A stretch of 64,000 nucleotides of DNA. It comes from Pseudomonas oligotrophica (GTDB lineage: Bacteria; Pseudomonadota; Gammaproteobacteria; Pseudomonadales; Pseudomonadaceae). The notes under the pieces were generated by a model, which did not search any database, was not told the origin of the DNA, and saw only the letters and a list, made by a program, of their open reading frames with translations. Below, piece by piece: positions 29,742-38,858 of the stretch. The position numbers were made by a program, and so were the translations under genes. The stretch lies in assembly GCF_021726475.1 (NCBI RefSeq), contig NZ_JAKJRU010000001.1, positions 797,178 to 861,177 of the forward strand. Reading direction: 5' to 3'. Position 1 is the stretch's first letter. Each line of letters opens with the position of its first letter.

Positions 29742-31253
29742 ATGGCAACGGATTTGAGCAAGTACATTCGCAATGCTGCGTTCCTGGACAAAGTCGTGTC
29801 CGCCGAGGAAGCAGCGTCTTGGATCGAGGACGGCATGACCCTGGGCATGAGTGGTTTCACTCTGTTCGGCGAGCCGAAGGAGTTCCCGAGAGCGTTGTCC
29901 GCCCGTGGTCAGAACGAGAAGTTCAAGGTCAACCTGTTCACCGGCGCCTCCATGGGCCCGGCGGCTGACCAGGCCATGGCCGAGGCCGGCATCATCAACA
30001 AGCGCATCCCGTACCAGGGCAACCCGGTGCAGCGCAAGAAGATCAACGCCGGCGAAGTGCTCTACATCGACCAGCACCTCTCGCACATGGCCGAGCTGAT
30101 CCGCCAGGGCGTGCTGCCGCAGGTCGACTACGCGATCATCGAAGCCGCGGCCATCACCGAGGATGGCCAGATCATCCCCACCGGCTCGGTGGGTAACTCG
30201 CCGATCTTCGTGCAGACCGCCAAGCACGTCATCGTCGAGCTGAACACCTCCGCGCCGCGCGAGTACGAAGGCATGCACGATATCTACGTGCCTGGCCCGG
30301 CCGGCGAGAATTCGCGCAAGGACATCCCGGTCTACGACGTCAGCACCCGCATCGGCACCGTCGGCATCCCGGTGGACCCGGCCAAGGTGCGCGGCATCGT
30401 GCTGTCCAGCCAGCCGGACATCCCATCGCCGCTGTTCGAGCCGAACGAAGAAACCCAGAAGATCGCCGACAACCTGCTGGACTTCCTGCGTGCCGAAGTG
30501 AAGTCCGGCCGCCTGACCAACAGCCTGGCGCCGCTGCAGTCGGGCGTGGGCTCGGTGGCCAACGCGGTGCTGAACGGCATGCGCACCTCCGAGTTCAAGG
30601 ACCTGGTGGTGGCCTCCGAAGTGCTGCAGGACGGCGTGTTCGACCTGATCGACGCCGGCGTGGTGAAGTTCGCTGCCGGTACCGCCTTCTCGCTGTCGAA
30701 GAAGCGCGTGGAAAACCTCGCCTCGGACATGGCCAAGTACGCCGGCAAGGTGGTTTTCCGTCCGCAGGAGATTTCCAACCATCCGGAAGTCATCCGTCGC
30801 CTGGGCATCATCTCCTTCAACACCGCACTGGAAGTGGACATCTACGGCAACGTGAACTCCACCCACGTCAGCGGCACGCACATGATGAACGGCATCGGCG
30901 GCTCGGGTGACTTCGCCCGCAACGCGCGGATCAGCATCTTCGTGACCACCTCCACGGCCAAGGGCGGCAACGTCTCGTCGATCGTGCCGTTCGTGACCCA
31001 CGTCGACCACACCAACCATGACGTCGACGTGATCATCACCGAGCAGGGCTACGCCGACCTGCGCGGCCTGGCGCCGATCGAGGCGGCCGAGCGCATGATC
31101 GAGAACTGCATGCACCCGGACTACAAGCAGCAGGCGCGCGACTACCTCAACGAGGCCAAGCAGCGCGGCGGCCACACCCCGCACGTGCTGGAGAAGGCCT
31201 TCTCCTGGCACACGCACCTGGCCGAGCACGGCACCATGAAGCTGGACAAGTAA
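29742..31253 (+). CDS. Acetyl-CoA hydrolase / succinate:acetate CoA-transferase family protein
   Basis: A 503-residue cytoplasmic class I CoA-transferase. It exchanges CoA between acyl-CoAs and acetate or succinate, or hydrolyses acetyl-CoA; the substrate cannot be told from sequence. Family blocks are GMSGFTLFGEPKEFPRAL (about 37-54), ASMGPAADQAMAEAGI, IPTGSVGNSPIF and the catalytic Glu region VVASEVLQDGVFDLID (about residue 292), with GIGGSGDFARNA (about 384-395) shaping the acyl-CoA site. It is monocistronic, followed by a strong intrinsic terminator. Confidence 0.92.
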   Translation: MATDLSKYIRNAAFLDKVVSAEEAASWIEDGMTLGMSGFTLFGEPKEFPRALSARGQNEKFKVNLFTGASMGPAADQAMAEAGIINKRIPYQGNPVQRKKINAGEVLYIDQHLSHMAELIRQGVLPQVDYAIIEAAAITEDGQIIPTGSVGNSPIFVQTAKHVIVELNTSAPREYEGMHDIYVPGPAGENSRKDIPVYDVSTRIGTVGIPVDPAKVRGIVLSSQPDIPSPLFEPNEETQKIADNLLDFLRAEVKSGRLTNSLAPLQSGVGSVANAVLNGMRTSEFKDLVVASEVLQDGVFDLIDAGVVKFAAGTAFSLSKKRVENLASDMAKYAGKVVFRPQEISNHPEVIRRLGIISFNTALEVDIYGNVNSTHVSGTHMMNGIGGSGDFARNARISIFVTTSTAKGGNVSSIVPFVTHVDHTNHDVDVIITEQGYADLRGLAPIEAAERMIENCMHPDYKQQARDYLNEAKQRGGHTPHVLEKAFSWHTHLAEHGTMKLDK

Positions 31254-31312
31254 TCGGCGCTGCCGATCGGCACGCGGGCGGCGCGTTAGCGCGCTGCCGG
31301 GTTGCTACGAAG

Positions 31313-31341
31313 ACCGATGCCGCCTGGCATCGGTTTTTTTT
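31313..31341 (+). terminator. Rho-independent terminator after the CoA-transferase gene
   Basis: Perfect nine-pair stem ACCGATGCC / GGCATCGGT with a four-base GCCT loop, followed directly by a run of eight T (shared base with the stem end). It is 60 bases after the stop codon and isolates the CoA-transferase transcript from amn. Confidence 0.95.
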
Positions 31342-31527
31342 CGCCTGCGCCCTGGCTGGCGTGTGCCGGCGGCCGCTGCCGCAGGCCCTGGCATGGCGCT
31401 TGCTGCGGCGATGGTGAGATTCGTTGCGCGGCATTTGCCGCGGCCGCCGGGCTTGCCGGTCGGCGATGTACATCCGTCAACGATTCCGGCCAAGATAGCC
31501 GCATCCGCATAGACAGGGCCCCGCCGC

Positions 31528-33000
31528 ATGACTCCCGAGAACCAGCGTTTCATCGTCGCCAGCACGGCCGAAGCAGCGGTCGATCACCTGGCCGAACTCC
31601 ACCAGCGTGCGATCAACGCGCTCAACCAGGCGCTCAAGCGCTACGTCAGCGACCGCATCGAGCCGGACGCCGCGCAACGCGCGCTGTTCCGCTACCCCGA
31701 GCTGCGCCTGACCTACCAGTGCCACGGCGAGGTGCCGGCTTCCACCCGCGCCTATGCCAAGGTGCAGACCCCGGGCGTGTACAGCGCCACCGTCACCCAG
31801 CCGGCGGCCTTCCGCAACTACCTGCTCGACCAGCTGCGCCCGCTGATGCGCGACTTCAACGTGCAGGTGGAGGTGGGCATCAGCGAGCGCAACATTCCCT
31901 ATCCCTACGTCATCGAGCAGGGCGACGAGCTGGCCGGCAGCGGCGTGACCGCCGCGGAGCTGGCGCGGGTGTTCCCCAGCACCGACCTGTCGGCGGCCAC
32001 CGACGACATCGCCGACGGCCTCTACGACTGGGAGAACGCCGACCCGTACCCGCTGGCGCTGTTCGACGCCGCGCGGGTGGATTTCTCCCTGCGCCGGCTG
32101 GTGCACTACACCGGCAGCGACTGGCGCCAGGTGCAGCCGTGGATCCTGCTGACCAACTACCACCGCTACGTCGACCAGTTCATCCGCCACGGCCTGGACA
32201 TGCTGCGCGAGGACACCCGCTTCGTGCGCATGGTGCTGCCGGGCAACGTGGTCATCGAGCGCGGCATGGAGGAGGGCGAGGCCCAGGCGATCATCGGCGG
32301 CGTGCTCTGGCACCGCTACCAGATGCCGGCCTACCACCTGATCGCCGCGGACGGCCACGGCATCACCCTAGTCAACATCGGCGTCGGCCCGTCCAACGCG
32401 AAGAACATCACCGACCACCTGGCCGTGCTGCGCCCGCATTGCTGGCTGATGATCGGCCACTGCGGTGGCCTGCGGCAGTCGCAGTCGATCGGCGACTACG
32501 TGCTGGCCCACGCCTACATGCGCCGCGACGGCATTCTCGATCGCGTGCTGCCGCCGCACATCCCGCTGCCGGCGCTGGCCGAGGTGCAGCAGGCGCTGCA
32601 GGGCGCCGCCGCGCAGGTCACCGGCGAACAGGGCGATGCACTGAAGAAGCGCCTGCGCACCGGCACCGTGCTGACCTACGACGACCGCAACTGGGAGCTG
32701 CGCTGGGCGCAGGAGCGTCCGCTGATCAACCTCTCGCGGGCGGTGGCGGTGGACATGGAGAGCGGCACCATCGCCGCCCAGGGCTATCGCCTGCGGGTGC
32801 CCTACGGCACCTTGCTGTGCGTCTCCGACAAGCCGCTGCATAGCGAGATCAAGCTGCCGGGCTCGGCCAACGCCTTCTACGAGCGTGCCGTGACCCAGCA
32901 CCTGAAGATCGGCATCTGCGCACTCGAGCTGCTGCGCTGCCAGCTCAACTCGCTGCACTCGCGCAAGCTGCGCAGCTTCGACGAGCCGCCGTTCCGCTGA
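31528..33000 (+). CDS. amn: AMP nucleosidase
   Basis: Hydrolyses AMP to adenine and ribose-5-phosphate, controlling AMP level and purine salvage. It has 490 residues (E. coli Amn 484). The N-terminal Amn-specific domain (about 1-170) includes FRYPELRLTYQCHGEVP, and the C-terminal nucleoside phosphorylase-like domain has NIGVGPSNAKNITDHLAVLRPH and MIGHCGGLRQSQ. AVDMESGTIAAQGYRLRVPYG (about 410-430) carries the purine-binding Met-Glu-Ser. As I recall, its P. aeruginosa orthologue lies almost next to the aidB-like gene; here the CRISPR-Cas locus and the CoA-transferase separate them. Confidence 0.95.
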   Translation: MTPENQRFIVASTAEAAVDHLAELHQRAINALNQALKRYVSDRIEPDAAQRALFRYPELRLTYQCHGEVPASTRAYAKVQTPGVYSATVTQPAAFRNYLLDQLRPLMRDFNVQVEVGISERNIPYPYVIEQGDELAGSGVTAAELARVFPSTDLSAATDDIADGLYDWENADPYPLALFDAARVDFSLRRLVHYTGSDWRQVQPWILLTNYHRYVDQFIRHGLDMLREDTRFVRMVLPGNVVIERGMEEGEAQAIIGGVLWHRYQMPAYHLIAADGHGITLVNIGVGPSNAKNITDHLAVLRPHCWLMIGHCGGLRQSQSIGDYVLAHAYMRRDGILDRVLPPHIPLPALAEVQQALQGAAAQVTGEQGDALKKRLRTGTVLTYDDRNWELRWAQERPLINLSRAVAVDMESGTIAAQGYRLRVPYGTLLCVSDKPLHSEIKLPGSANAFYERAVTQHLKIGICALELLRCQLNSLHSRKLRSFDEPPFR

Positions 33001-33074
33001 GGCCGAATGCCGCCGACGCGCTGGCGGGAATGGACGATACTCAAGCGTGCATTCCCGCCACCTCGGAGGTTCAC

Positions 33075-33326
33075 ATGGAACAGTCGATCCACGCCTTCCA
33101 CCAGCTGTTCGAGCAGCTTGGCCTGCCCAACGACGACGCCTCGATCAGGCGCTTCATCGAGACCCATTCGCCGCTGCCGGAGGAGACCGAGCTGGCCGAC
33201 GCGCCGTTCTGGACGCCGGCCCAGGCCACCTTCCTGCGTGACGAGTTGCTCGAGGATGCCGACTGGGCCGAGGTGGTCGACCGGCTCAACCTGGCCCTGC
33301 GCCGGGGCGCGACGCACCCGGCGTAG
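33075..33326 (+). CDS. DUF2789 family small protein
   Basis: An 83-residue acidic, mostly helical cytoplasmic protein: MEQSIHAFHQLFEQLGLP, then FWTPAQATFLRDELLEDADW. The pattern matches the DUF2789 family, which has no known function. The ATG at 33075 follows a CGGAGG site by seven bases. It lies 74 bases after amn and is convergent with hupE. Confidence 0.85.
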   Translation: MEQSIHAFHQLFEQLGLPNDDASIRRFIETHSPLPEETELADAPFWTPAQATFLRDELLEDADWAEVVDRLNLALRRGATHPA

Positions 33327-33335
33327 CGCCCGGCC

Positions 33336-33911
33336 TCAGGCTGCCAGCAGCCAGGCCCCGGCCAGTGCGGCGGCAGCCCCGGCGAGGCGAACCAGCGGTG
33401 CCGCGGCCTGCGGCAGGGTGCGTACCAGCAGGTAGCCGAGCCCATGCAGCGCGGCCGTGGCGGCGACGAAACCCGTCGCATAACCCCAGGGGCTGGCCAG
33501 CGCCGGCAGTTCCAGGCCATGGGCGATGCCATGGCTGATGGCGAACAGCGCCGTCAGGCCCGTCGCGACGGTCAGCGGCGGGCGTACCGCCAGCGCCACC
33601 AGCAGGCCGAGGGCGAGCAGCGAGCCGGCGATGCCGGTTTCCATCAGCGGCAGCCGGAACCCGGCGAAACCGGCGAGGCCACCGAGCAGCAGGGTCGCGA
33701 CGAAGGCCAGCGGCAGGGCCCAGCGTGCCGCACCGCGCTGCTGCGCCGCCCAGAGGCCGACGGCGAGCATCGCCAGCAGATGGTCGGCGCCCAGCAGCGG
33801 GTGGGCGATACCGGACAGCACGCCGGCGTGGTCATGGCCGGCATGGGCGAAGGCCAGCGCCGGGCTGAGCAGCAGGGGGGTGGCGAGGGTGAAATTTCTG
33901 AGCGCGTTCAT
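33336..33911 (-). CDS. HupE/UreJ family nickel-transport-like membrane protein
   Basis: A 191-residue inner-membrane protein with a cleavable signal-like N-terminus (TPLLLSPALAFA), then HAGHDHAG, a metal-binding His cluster, and six or so membrane segments. The HupE/UreJ signature HPLLGADHLLAMLAVGLWA is at about residues 37-55, and ISHGIAHGLELP gives a second His motif. Members of this family bring in nickel for urease or hydrogenase. It is 169 bases downstream of ureG on the same strand, so a role in nickel supply to urease fits. Confidence 0.9.
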   Translation of the reverse strand: MNALRNFTLATPLLLSPALAFAHAGHDHAGVLSGIAHPLLGADHLLAMLAVGLWAAQQRGAARWALPLAFVATLLLGGLAGFAGFRLPLMETGIAGSLLALGLLVALAVRPPLTVATGLTALFAISHGIAHGLELPALASPWGYATGFVAATAALHGLGYLLVRTLPQAAAPLVRLAGAAAALAGAWLLAA

Positions 33912-34044
33912 CTACTGTTCCTCTGGTTTTGCATGGCGGTCGCGAATCGTCGGAGGCGAGTCGTCACGGTCGGATGAGGTTTGCCGTTGCGGCAGCCTGG
34001 AGCCGCCGAGCCCTTGCTGGCGCAGCGCCTCGGCCTGCGGTCTT

Positions 34045-34069
34045 TCGCGAGCAAGCTCGCGCCTGCAGG
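34045..34069 (-). repeat. REP-like element, family A
   Basis: Contains the palindromic core GCGAGCAAGCTCGC followed by GCCTGCAGGA. The same core in the opposite orientation occurs at about 40112 and 49911. It lies between ureG and hupE, as pseudomonad REP sequences usually do, in a gap after a gene end. Confidence 0.75.
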
Positions 34070-34080
34070 AATGATTCCGC

Positions 34081-34695
34081 TCAGGCGGTGCCGAGCATTC
34101 CCTGTTTTTCGATGAAGGCGATGATCTGCTCGAGGCCGTGGCCGACCTTCTGGTTGCTGAACACGAACGGCCGCTCGCCGCGCATCGTCTTCGCGTCGCG
34201 TTCCATGATCTCCAGCGAGGCACCGACCATGGGTGCCAGGTCGATCTTGTTGATCACCAGCAGGTCGGACTTGCAGATGCCCGGGCCGCCCTTGCGCGGC
34301 AGCTTGTCGCCGGCCGACACGTCGATCACGTAGATCGTCAGGTCCGACAGCTCCGGGCTGAAGGTGGCCGAGAGGTTGTCGCCGCCGGACTCGACGATGA
34401 TCAGCTCCAGGCCGGGAAAGCGCCGGTTGAGCTGCTCCACGGCCTCGAGGTTGATCGAGGCATCCTCGCGGATCGCCGTGTGCGGGCAGCCGCCGGTTTC
34501 CACGCCGATGATCCGCTCGGGTGCCAGGGCCTCGTTGCGCACGAGAAACTGGGCGTCTTCCTGGGTGTAGATGTCGTTGGTCACCACGGCGAGGTTGTAG
34601 CGCTCGCGCAGCGCCTGGCACAGGGCGAGGGTCAGGGCGGTCTTGCCGGAACCGACCGGCCCGCCAATGCCGACGCGCAGGGGTTGGGTGGTCAT
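34081..34695 (-). CDS. ureG: Urease accessory GTPase UreG
   Basis: SIMIBI-class GTPase that delivers nickel into apo-urease together with UreD, UreF and UreE. It has 204 residues, normal. The P-loop is [14 protein letters not shown] (about 8-21), the nickel-binding CPH motif is in [15 protein letters not shown] (about 66-80), and the specificity element VINKIDLAP is at about 145-153. The ATG at 34695 gives [12 protein letters not shown]. It is separated from ureF by 275 bases of mostly repeat-like sequence, but stays on the same strand. Confidence 0.97.
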   Translation of the reverse strand: MTTQPLRVGIGGPVGSGKTALTLALCQALRERYNLAVVTNDIYTQEDAQFLVRNEALAPERIIGVETGGCPHTAIREDASINLEAVEQLNRRFPGLELIIVESGGDNLSATFSPELSDLTIYVIDVSAGDKLPRKGGPGICKSDLLVINKIDLAPMVGASLEIMERDAKTMRGERPFVFSNQKVGHGLEQIIAFIEKQGMLGTA

Positions 34696-34823
34696 GGGTG
34701 GTCTCCTCTGGGGGCGATGTGGCTGCCTTGGGGCTGATGCGAAGGGCGTGCCGCTGCCGGAGTGGGCAGGGAATGGGATTCGTTGGCTGTCCGCACGCAG
34801 ATGCGGGGCATGCATTGGCAAGG

Positions 34824-34857
34824 CCGTAGGGTGGGTAACGCGAAGCTTGCCCACCGG
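34824..34857 (+). repeat. REP-like element, family B (ureG-ureF gap)
   Basis: Starts GTAGGGTGGG, continues TAACGCGAAGC and ends TTGCCCACCGG, so the ends GTGGG / CCCAC pair. Nearly the same element is at 42011, 43312 and 43403, and related half-elements are at 47884-47953. It accounts for part of the unusual 275-base gap between ureF and ureG; the rest of that gap shows no gene. Confidence 0.75.
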
Positions 34858-34970
34858 TTTGAAAAACGTCCGCCCTTGTCCGGCGGGAATTTGCTTGTGG
34901 CCTGGGGTGGAGACCGCGCTGTCGAGCCGCCCGCCGCAAAAGGTGCCGCCAGCATCAAGTGCCACACCCC

Positions 34971-35651
34971 TCATGACCTGAACAACCGACTGTACTGCCG
35001 CTCATGCGCCATGCTGGTCAGCGCCAGCCCGAACGGCACGCTGCCCCATTCCCGCTCCGGCAGCTCGCTGGCCTGCCGCTGCGCCTGGTCGAGAACCGAC
35101 AACAGCTGCGAGGTCAACCGCTGCGCCGCCTGCTGCCCCAGCGGCAGCGTCTTCATCAGCACGGCGAGCTGGTTCTCCAGCCAGCCCCACAACCAGGCGG
35201 CCAGCGCCTCGCTCGGCGGGATGCGCCAGGCGCGGGCGGCCAATGCCCAGGTCAGCGCCAAGCCGGGCTCGCGGGTGCGGGCGAGCAGGGCGCGGGCCGG
35301 GGCGTCCAGTTCCGGCAGGCCGTCGAGCAGCTGGCCGAGCGAATAGCCCATCTGCCGGCTTTCCAACTGCAGCTCGCGGGTTTCCCGGCTGGCGCGATGG
35401 CGCTCGGCGAGCTCGGCGAGCGCCGCCCAGTCCTCGCGGGCCGCGGCTTCGCAGTGGGCGAGCAGCAGCGGCGCCTCGAAGCGCGCCAGATTGAGCAGCA
35501 ACTGGTCGGCCAGCCAGCGCCGGGCGCGGTCCGGGTCGTTTACCTGGCCGCTCTCCACGGCCATCTCCAGCCCCTGGGAGTAGCTGTAGCCGCCGATCGG
35601 CAGCTGCGGGCTGGCCAGGCGCAACAGGCTCCAGGCCATGCGGCTGGTCAC
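34971..35651 (-). CDS. ureF: Urease accessory protein UreF
   Basis: Part of the UreDFG chaperone complex, gating GTPase-driven nickel insertion. It has about 226 residues, all-helical. The family opening [25 protein letters not shown] is read across residues 8-32; the C-terminus [10 protein letters not shown] is typical. The GTG at 35651 is preferred over the ATG at 35639 because it overlaps the ureE stop as GTGA and has a GGAG seven bases before it, whereas the ATG has no clear ribosome binding site. Confidence 0.95.
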   Translation of the reverse strand: MTSRMAWSLLRLASPQLPIGGYSYSQGLEMAVESGQVNDPDRARRWLADQLLLNLARFEAPLLLAHCEAAAREDWAALAELAERHRASRETRELQLESRQMGYSLGQLLDGLPELDAPARALLARTREPGLALTWALAARAWRIPPSEALAAWLWGWLENQLAVLMKTLPLGQQAAQRLTSQLLSVLDQAQRQASELPEREWGSVPFGLALTSMAHERQYSRLFRS

Positions 35652-36148
35652 TGGCGGGCTCCGAACTGGTGCAGCCGCGGTGCGTAGCTGAATTCCGCCT
35701 CGCCGGCGTGCGAATGGTGATGGCCGCCGCCGTAGGCGCCATGCTCGGGCTGGAACGGCGCCTCGACCGGCTCCACGGTCGCGCCCAGCTGCAGCAGCAT
35801 GTCCCTGAGCACGTAGTCGTCGAGCAGGCGCAGCCAGCCGTCGCCGAGCTGCAGGGCGACATGGCGGTTGCCCAGGTGGTAGGCGGCGCGGGTCAGTTCG
35901 AAGGCATTGGCGCAGGTCACGTGCAGCAGCCGCTCGGCGCGGGCGCAGACGCGCACGATGCGGCCGTCGTTGGCCAGCAGGCATTCGCCATCGGCCAGCG
36001 GCGGCTGGCCGCGCTCGAGAAACAGGCCGACCTCCTCGCCACTGCGGGTGAAGCAGCGCAGGCGGCTCTTGCTGCGGGCATCGAAGGTCAGTTCGAGTTC
36101 GGCCTGCCAGCCCGGGCTGGGCGGAAGGCGGCGGTGGATCACCAGCAT
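35648..36148 (-). CDS. ureE: Urease nickel metallochaperone UreE
   Basis: Binds nickel and passes it to UreG. It has 166 residues. The N-terminal peptide-binding domain (MLVIHRRLPPSPG; TFDARSKSRLRCFTRSGEEVGLFLERG) is followed by the metal-binding domain with the conserved His in AYHLGNRHVALQLG (about residue 100), and a His-rich tail GGGHHHSHAG (about 142-151). It is the first gene of a ureE-ureF-ureG-hupE group, with a sigma-54 type promoter 35 bases upstream of its ATG. Confidence 0.96.
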   Translation of the reverse strand: MLVIHRRLPPSPGWQAELELTFDARSKSRLRCFTRSGEEVGLFLERGQPPLADGECLLANDGRIVRVCARAERLLHVTCANAFELTRAAYHLGNRHVALQLGDGWLRLLDDYVLRDMLLQLGATVEPVEAPFQPEHGAYGGGHHHSHAGEAEFSYAPRLHQFGARQ

Positions 36149-36182
36149 GGGGCTGTCCTGGTCGGGCGATGACACAGATACA

Positions 36183-36197
36183 GCAAGGCCCTTGCCA
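36183..36197 (-). promoter_or_regulatory. Putative sigma-54 (-24/-12) promoter of ureEFG
   Basis: On the - strand: TGGCAAG-GGCC-TTGC, one base different from the consensus TGGCACG-N4-TTGC, with both invariant GG and GC at correct spacing. The -12 end is 35 bases upstream of the ureE start codon, the same distance as at ureD. Half-site-like GGTGCGC lies about 100 bases further upstream, but no clear NtrC dyad is seen. Confidence 0.65.
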
Positions 36198-36300
36198 AGC
36201 CGCCGCAACGCCCCGTCATCGGGCGTCTGCGACCTGGTTATCGGGCTGCCGGCGGCTCCATTTGGTGCGCGCGGCCGGGTGGTCGCTGCGCTCGTGCCGT

Positions 36301-36804
36301 TTAATGGTGCAGGTTGCGCACCATGTACACGGCCGGAATGCCGTAGCTGGCCAGGTGCGCCTGCTGGCGGGCGTCGAGCGCCTCGTGCGGCTGGTAGCCC
36401 TGGCGCGACCAGAAGGCCTCCGAGCCCTGCACCGAGACCAGCGCCGAATAGCGCAGCCGGCTGCCGCTGGCCTGCTCGAGGTTGTGCCGCACCAGCGCCG
36501 GGCCGATGCCGCGGCCCGCGGCGCGGGCGGCGACGGCAAGGTCATGCAGATAGAGACAGTTCGGCTCGGCGTACGCCTGGAACTCGCCGTCCAGCGGGGT
36601 CACCTGGCCGACCTGCGAGTGGTAGGCGAACAGATAGGCGCACAGGCCTTGCTCGTCCTCGGCGACCCAGGCCAGCTGGGGACAACGTACGAGGCGACTG
36701 CGGATGACCGCTTCGTCCTCCAGCACCTCGGCCGCGTAGGCGTCGGCCTGGATGCGCATGACCGCAGGGATGTCACCCTCCTGCATGGGTCTTAGCTTGT
36801 ACAT
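36301..36804 (-). CDS. GNAT family N-acetyltransferase
   Basis: A 167-residue acetyl-CoA-dependent acyltransferase. The opening YKLRPMQEGDIPAVMRIQADAY is typical, and the acetyl-CoA pyrophosphate loop is LAVAARAAGRGIGPALVRH (about 89-107, with R/Q-x-x-G-x-G/A as RAAGRGIG). The C-terminal strand-helix is SVQGSEAFWSRQGYQP. The substrate is unknown. It is 152 bases upstream of ureE on the same strand; the sigma-54 site lies between, so it need not share regulation with the urease genes. Confidence 0.85.
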   Translation of the reverse strand: MYKLRPMQEGDIPAVMRIQADAYAAEVLEDEAVIRSRLVRCPQLAWVAEDEQGLCAYLFAYHSQVGQVTPLDGEFQAYAEPNCLYLHDLAVAARAAGRGIGPALVRHNLEQASGSRLRYSALVSVQGSEAFWSRQGYQPHEALDARQQAHLASYGIPAVYMVRNLHH

Positions 36805-36998
36805 CGGAAACTCTCACGCACCGCTGAACGACCGCGCGGCCCGGCAAAGGGCGGCGATGATAGCCGAAAGCGCGCCGCCTGGCCCGACCGCACGGCTGAC
36901 CGCGGCGCCATCCGCCGGGCGGAATGCTCGCGCGCTGACGTGACAGGCGTTATGCGGGCATAATCGTTAGTCGCCTATCTAGATATCGGTCCTGCCCC

Positions 36999-37889
36999 TT
37001 GAACGAACCGCTTCGCCATCCGCTCTACGGCGTGTTGCTGATCCTGCTGTCCGGCCTGGTGCTGGCCAGCCACGATGGCCTGGCCAAGCACCTCACCCAG
37101 TTCTACCCGGTGCTGCTGGTGGTCTGGGCGCGCTACCTGTCGCAGACGCTGCTGATGGCGACGCTGTTCGGCCCCGGCATGCGCCGGCGCCTGTTCGTCA
37201 CCCGGCGGCCCTGGTTGCAACTGCTGCGCGGGCTGAGCCTGGTCGGCGTCAGCCTGACCTTCATCAGCGGCCTGCGCTACATCCCGCTGGGCGAGGCCAC
37301 CGCGGTGATCTTCCTGGCACCGCTGATGGTCACCATCGCCTCGGCCTGGCTGGGCGAGAAGGTCGGCCCGGTGCAGTGGCTGGCGGTGGCGGCCGGCTTC
37401 ATGGGCGTGCTGATCATCGTCCGCCCGGGCGGTGCGCTGTTCACCCCGGCGGTGCTGCTGCCCTTCGCCGCGGCGCTGAGCTTCAGCCTCTACCAGCTGG
37501 TGACCCGGCGCCTGGCTGGCACCGACCATGCGGTGACCAGCAACTTCCTCACCAGCGTGGTCGGCACGCTGCTGATGAGCCTGCTGGTGATCTTCAACTG
37601 GCGTACGCCGAGCCTGCTGGATGCGCTGCTGATGAGCCTGCTCGGGGCGATGGCGATGCTCGGCCACCTGCTGCTGACCAACGCGCTGCGCTTTGCCAGC
37701 GCCGCGACCCTGGCACCGTTCACCTACGGGCAGATCGTCTTCGCCGGCCTCGTCGGCCTGGTTGCCTTCGGCCACCTGCCCGATGCCGGCGCGCTGCTCG
37801 GCATGGCGGTGATCATCGCCAGCGGCCTGGGCATGGCCTGGATGCAGCGCGTGCAGGCGCGGCGGTTGCCTTCATCTTCCGGCCGCTGA
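36999..37889 (+). CDS. EamA/DMT family transporter
   Basis: A 296-residue inner-membrane protein with ten predicted helices in two EamA repeats (about 10-140 and 150-285). Typical blocks are LVLASHDGLAKHLTQFYPVL, YIPLGEATAVIFLAPLMV and ASAATLAPFTYGQIVFAGL. The family exports metabolites such as amino acids or purines; the substrate is unknown. The start is taken as TTG at 36999, because the first helix begins at residue 9 and no ATG lies ahead of it; no strong ribosome binding site is visible, so expression may be low. Confidence 0.85.
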   Translation: MNEPLRHPLYGVLLILLSGLVLASHDGLAKHLTQFYPVLLVVWARYLSQTLLMATLFGPGMRRRLFVTRRPWLQLLRGLSLVGVSLTFISGLRYIPLGEATAVIFLAPLMVTIASAWLGEKVGPVQWLAVAAGFMGVLIIVRPGGALFTPAVLLPFAAALSFSLYQLVTRRLAGTDHAVTSNFLTSVVGTLLMSLLVIFNWRTPSLLDALLMSLLGAMAMLGHLLLTNALRFASAATLAPFTYGQIVFAGLVGLVAFGHLPDAGALLGMAVIIASGLGMAWMQRVQARRLPSSSGR

Positions 37890-37991
37890 GATCGCCATGT
37901 GTCTTCTGACCGGGTGGACAGCTTCCCAGTAATCAACAAGGCGAGGGACGAACCCTCCTTGCGTGCTCGTTCAATTCAGGTACCCACCACA

Positions 37992-38855
37992 ATGCAGAGA
38001 CTTTCCCACCACAGCCTGCGCAGCGAATTCCGCCAGCTGCTGGCTTCCGACCGCTGCTATTCCACGGCTTCGGTATTCGATCCCATGTCGGCGCGCATCG
38101 CCGCGGACCTCGGCTTCGAGGTCGGCATCCTCGGCGGCTCGGTCGCCTCGCTGCAGGTGCTCGCCGCGCCGGACTTCGCCCTCATCACCCTCAGCGAGTT
38201 CGTCGAGCAGGCCACCCGCATCGGCCGTGTCGCCCAGCTGCCGATCATCGCCGACGCCGACCACGGCTATGGCAACGCGCTGAACGTGATGCGCACGGTG
38301 ATCGAACTGGAGCGCGCCGGCATCGCCGCGCTGACCATCGAGGACACCCTGCTGCCGGCCAAATTCGGTCGCAAGTCCACCGACCTGATCGGCATGTTCG
38401 AGGCGGTCGGCAAGATCCGCGCGGCGATCGAGGCGCGCATCGACCCGGAGCTGGCGATCATCGCGCGGACCAACGCCGCGGTGATCGGAGTCGAAGAGGT
38501 CATCGCCCGCGCCCAGGCCTATGAGAAGGCCGGTGCCGACGGCATCTGCGTGGTCGGCGTGGAGGACTTCGAGCACCTGGAGCGCATCGCCGGGAACGTC
38601 AGCGTGCCGCTGATGCTGGTCACCTACGGCAACCCGCGCCTGCGTGACAGCGCCCGGCTGGCCGCGCTCGGCGTGCGCATCGTGGTCAACGGCCACGCCG
38701 CCTACTTCGCGGCGATCAAGGCGACCTACGACTGCCTGCGCGAGCAGCGCCAGATCGACGCCAGCGACCTCAGCGCCTCGGAACTCTCGGTCAAGTACTC
38801 GACGGCCGACGAATACATGGTCTGGGCCGAGGAGTTCATGCAGGTCAAGGAGTGA
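37992..38855 (+). CDS. Oxaloacetate decarboxylase, PEP mutase/isocitrate lyase superfamily
   Basis: A 287-residue TIM-barrel enzyme of exactly the length of the characterised P. aeruginosa oxaloacetate decarboxylase PA4872 as I remember it. The active-site region reads [24 protein letters not shown], and the metal-binding Asp residues are in [10 protein letters not shown] (about 88-97) with [12 protein letters not shown] following. The isocitrate lyase KKCGH catalytic loop is absent, which argues against lyase activity. The ATG at 37992 is chosen for that length. It is convergent with the TorF-like gene; the stops are three bases apart. Confidence 0.9.
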   Translation: MQRLSHHSLRSEFRQLLASDRCYSTASVFDPMSARIAADLGFEVGILGGSVASLQVLAAPDFALITLSEFVEQATRIGRVAQLPIIADADHGYGNALNVMRTVIELERAGIAALTIEDTLLPAKFGRKSTDLIGMFEAVGKIRAAIEARIDPELAIIARTNAAVIGVEEVIARAQAYEKAGADGICVVGVEDFEHLERIAGNVSVPLMLVTYGNPRLRDSARLAALGVRIVVNGHAAYFAAIKATYDCLREQRQIDASDLSASELSVKYSTADEYMVWAEEFMQVKE

Positions 38856-38858
38856 CGC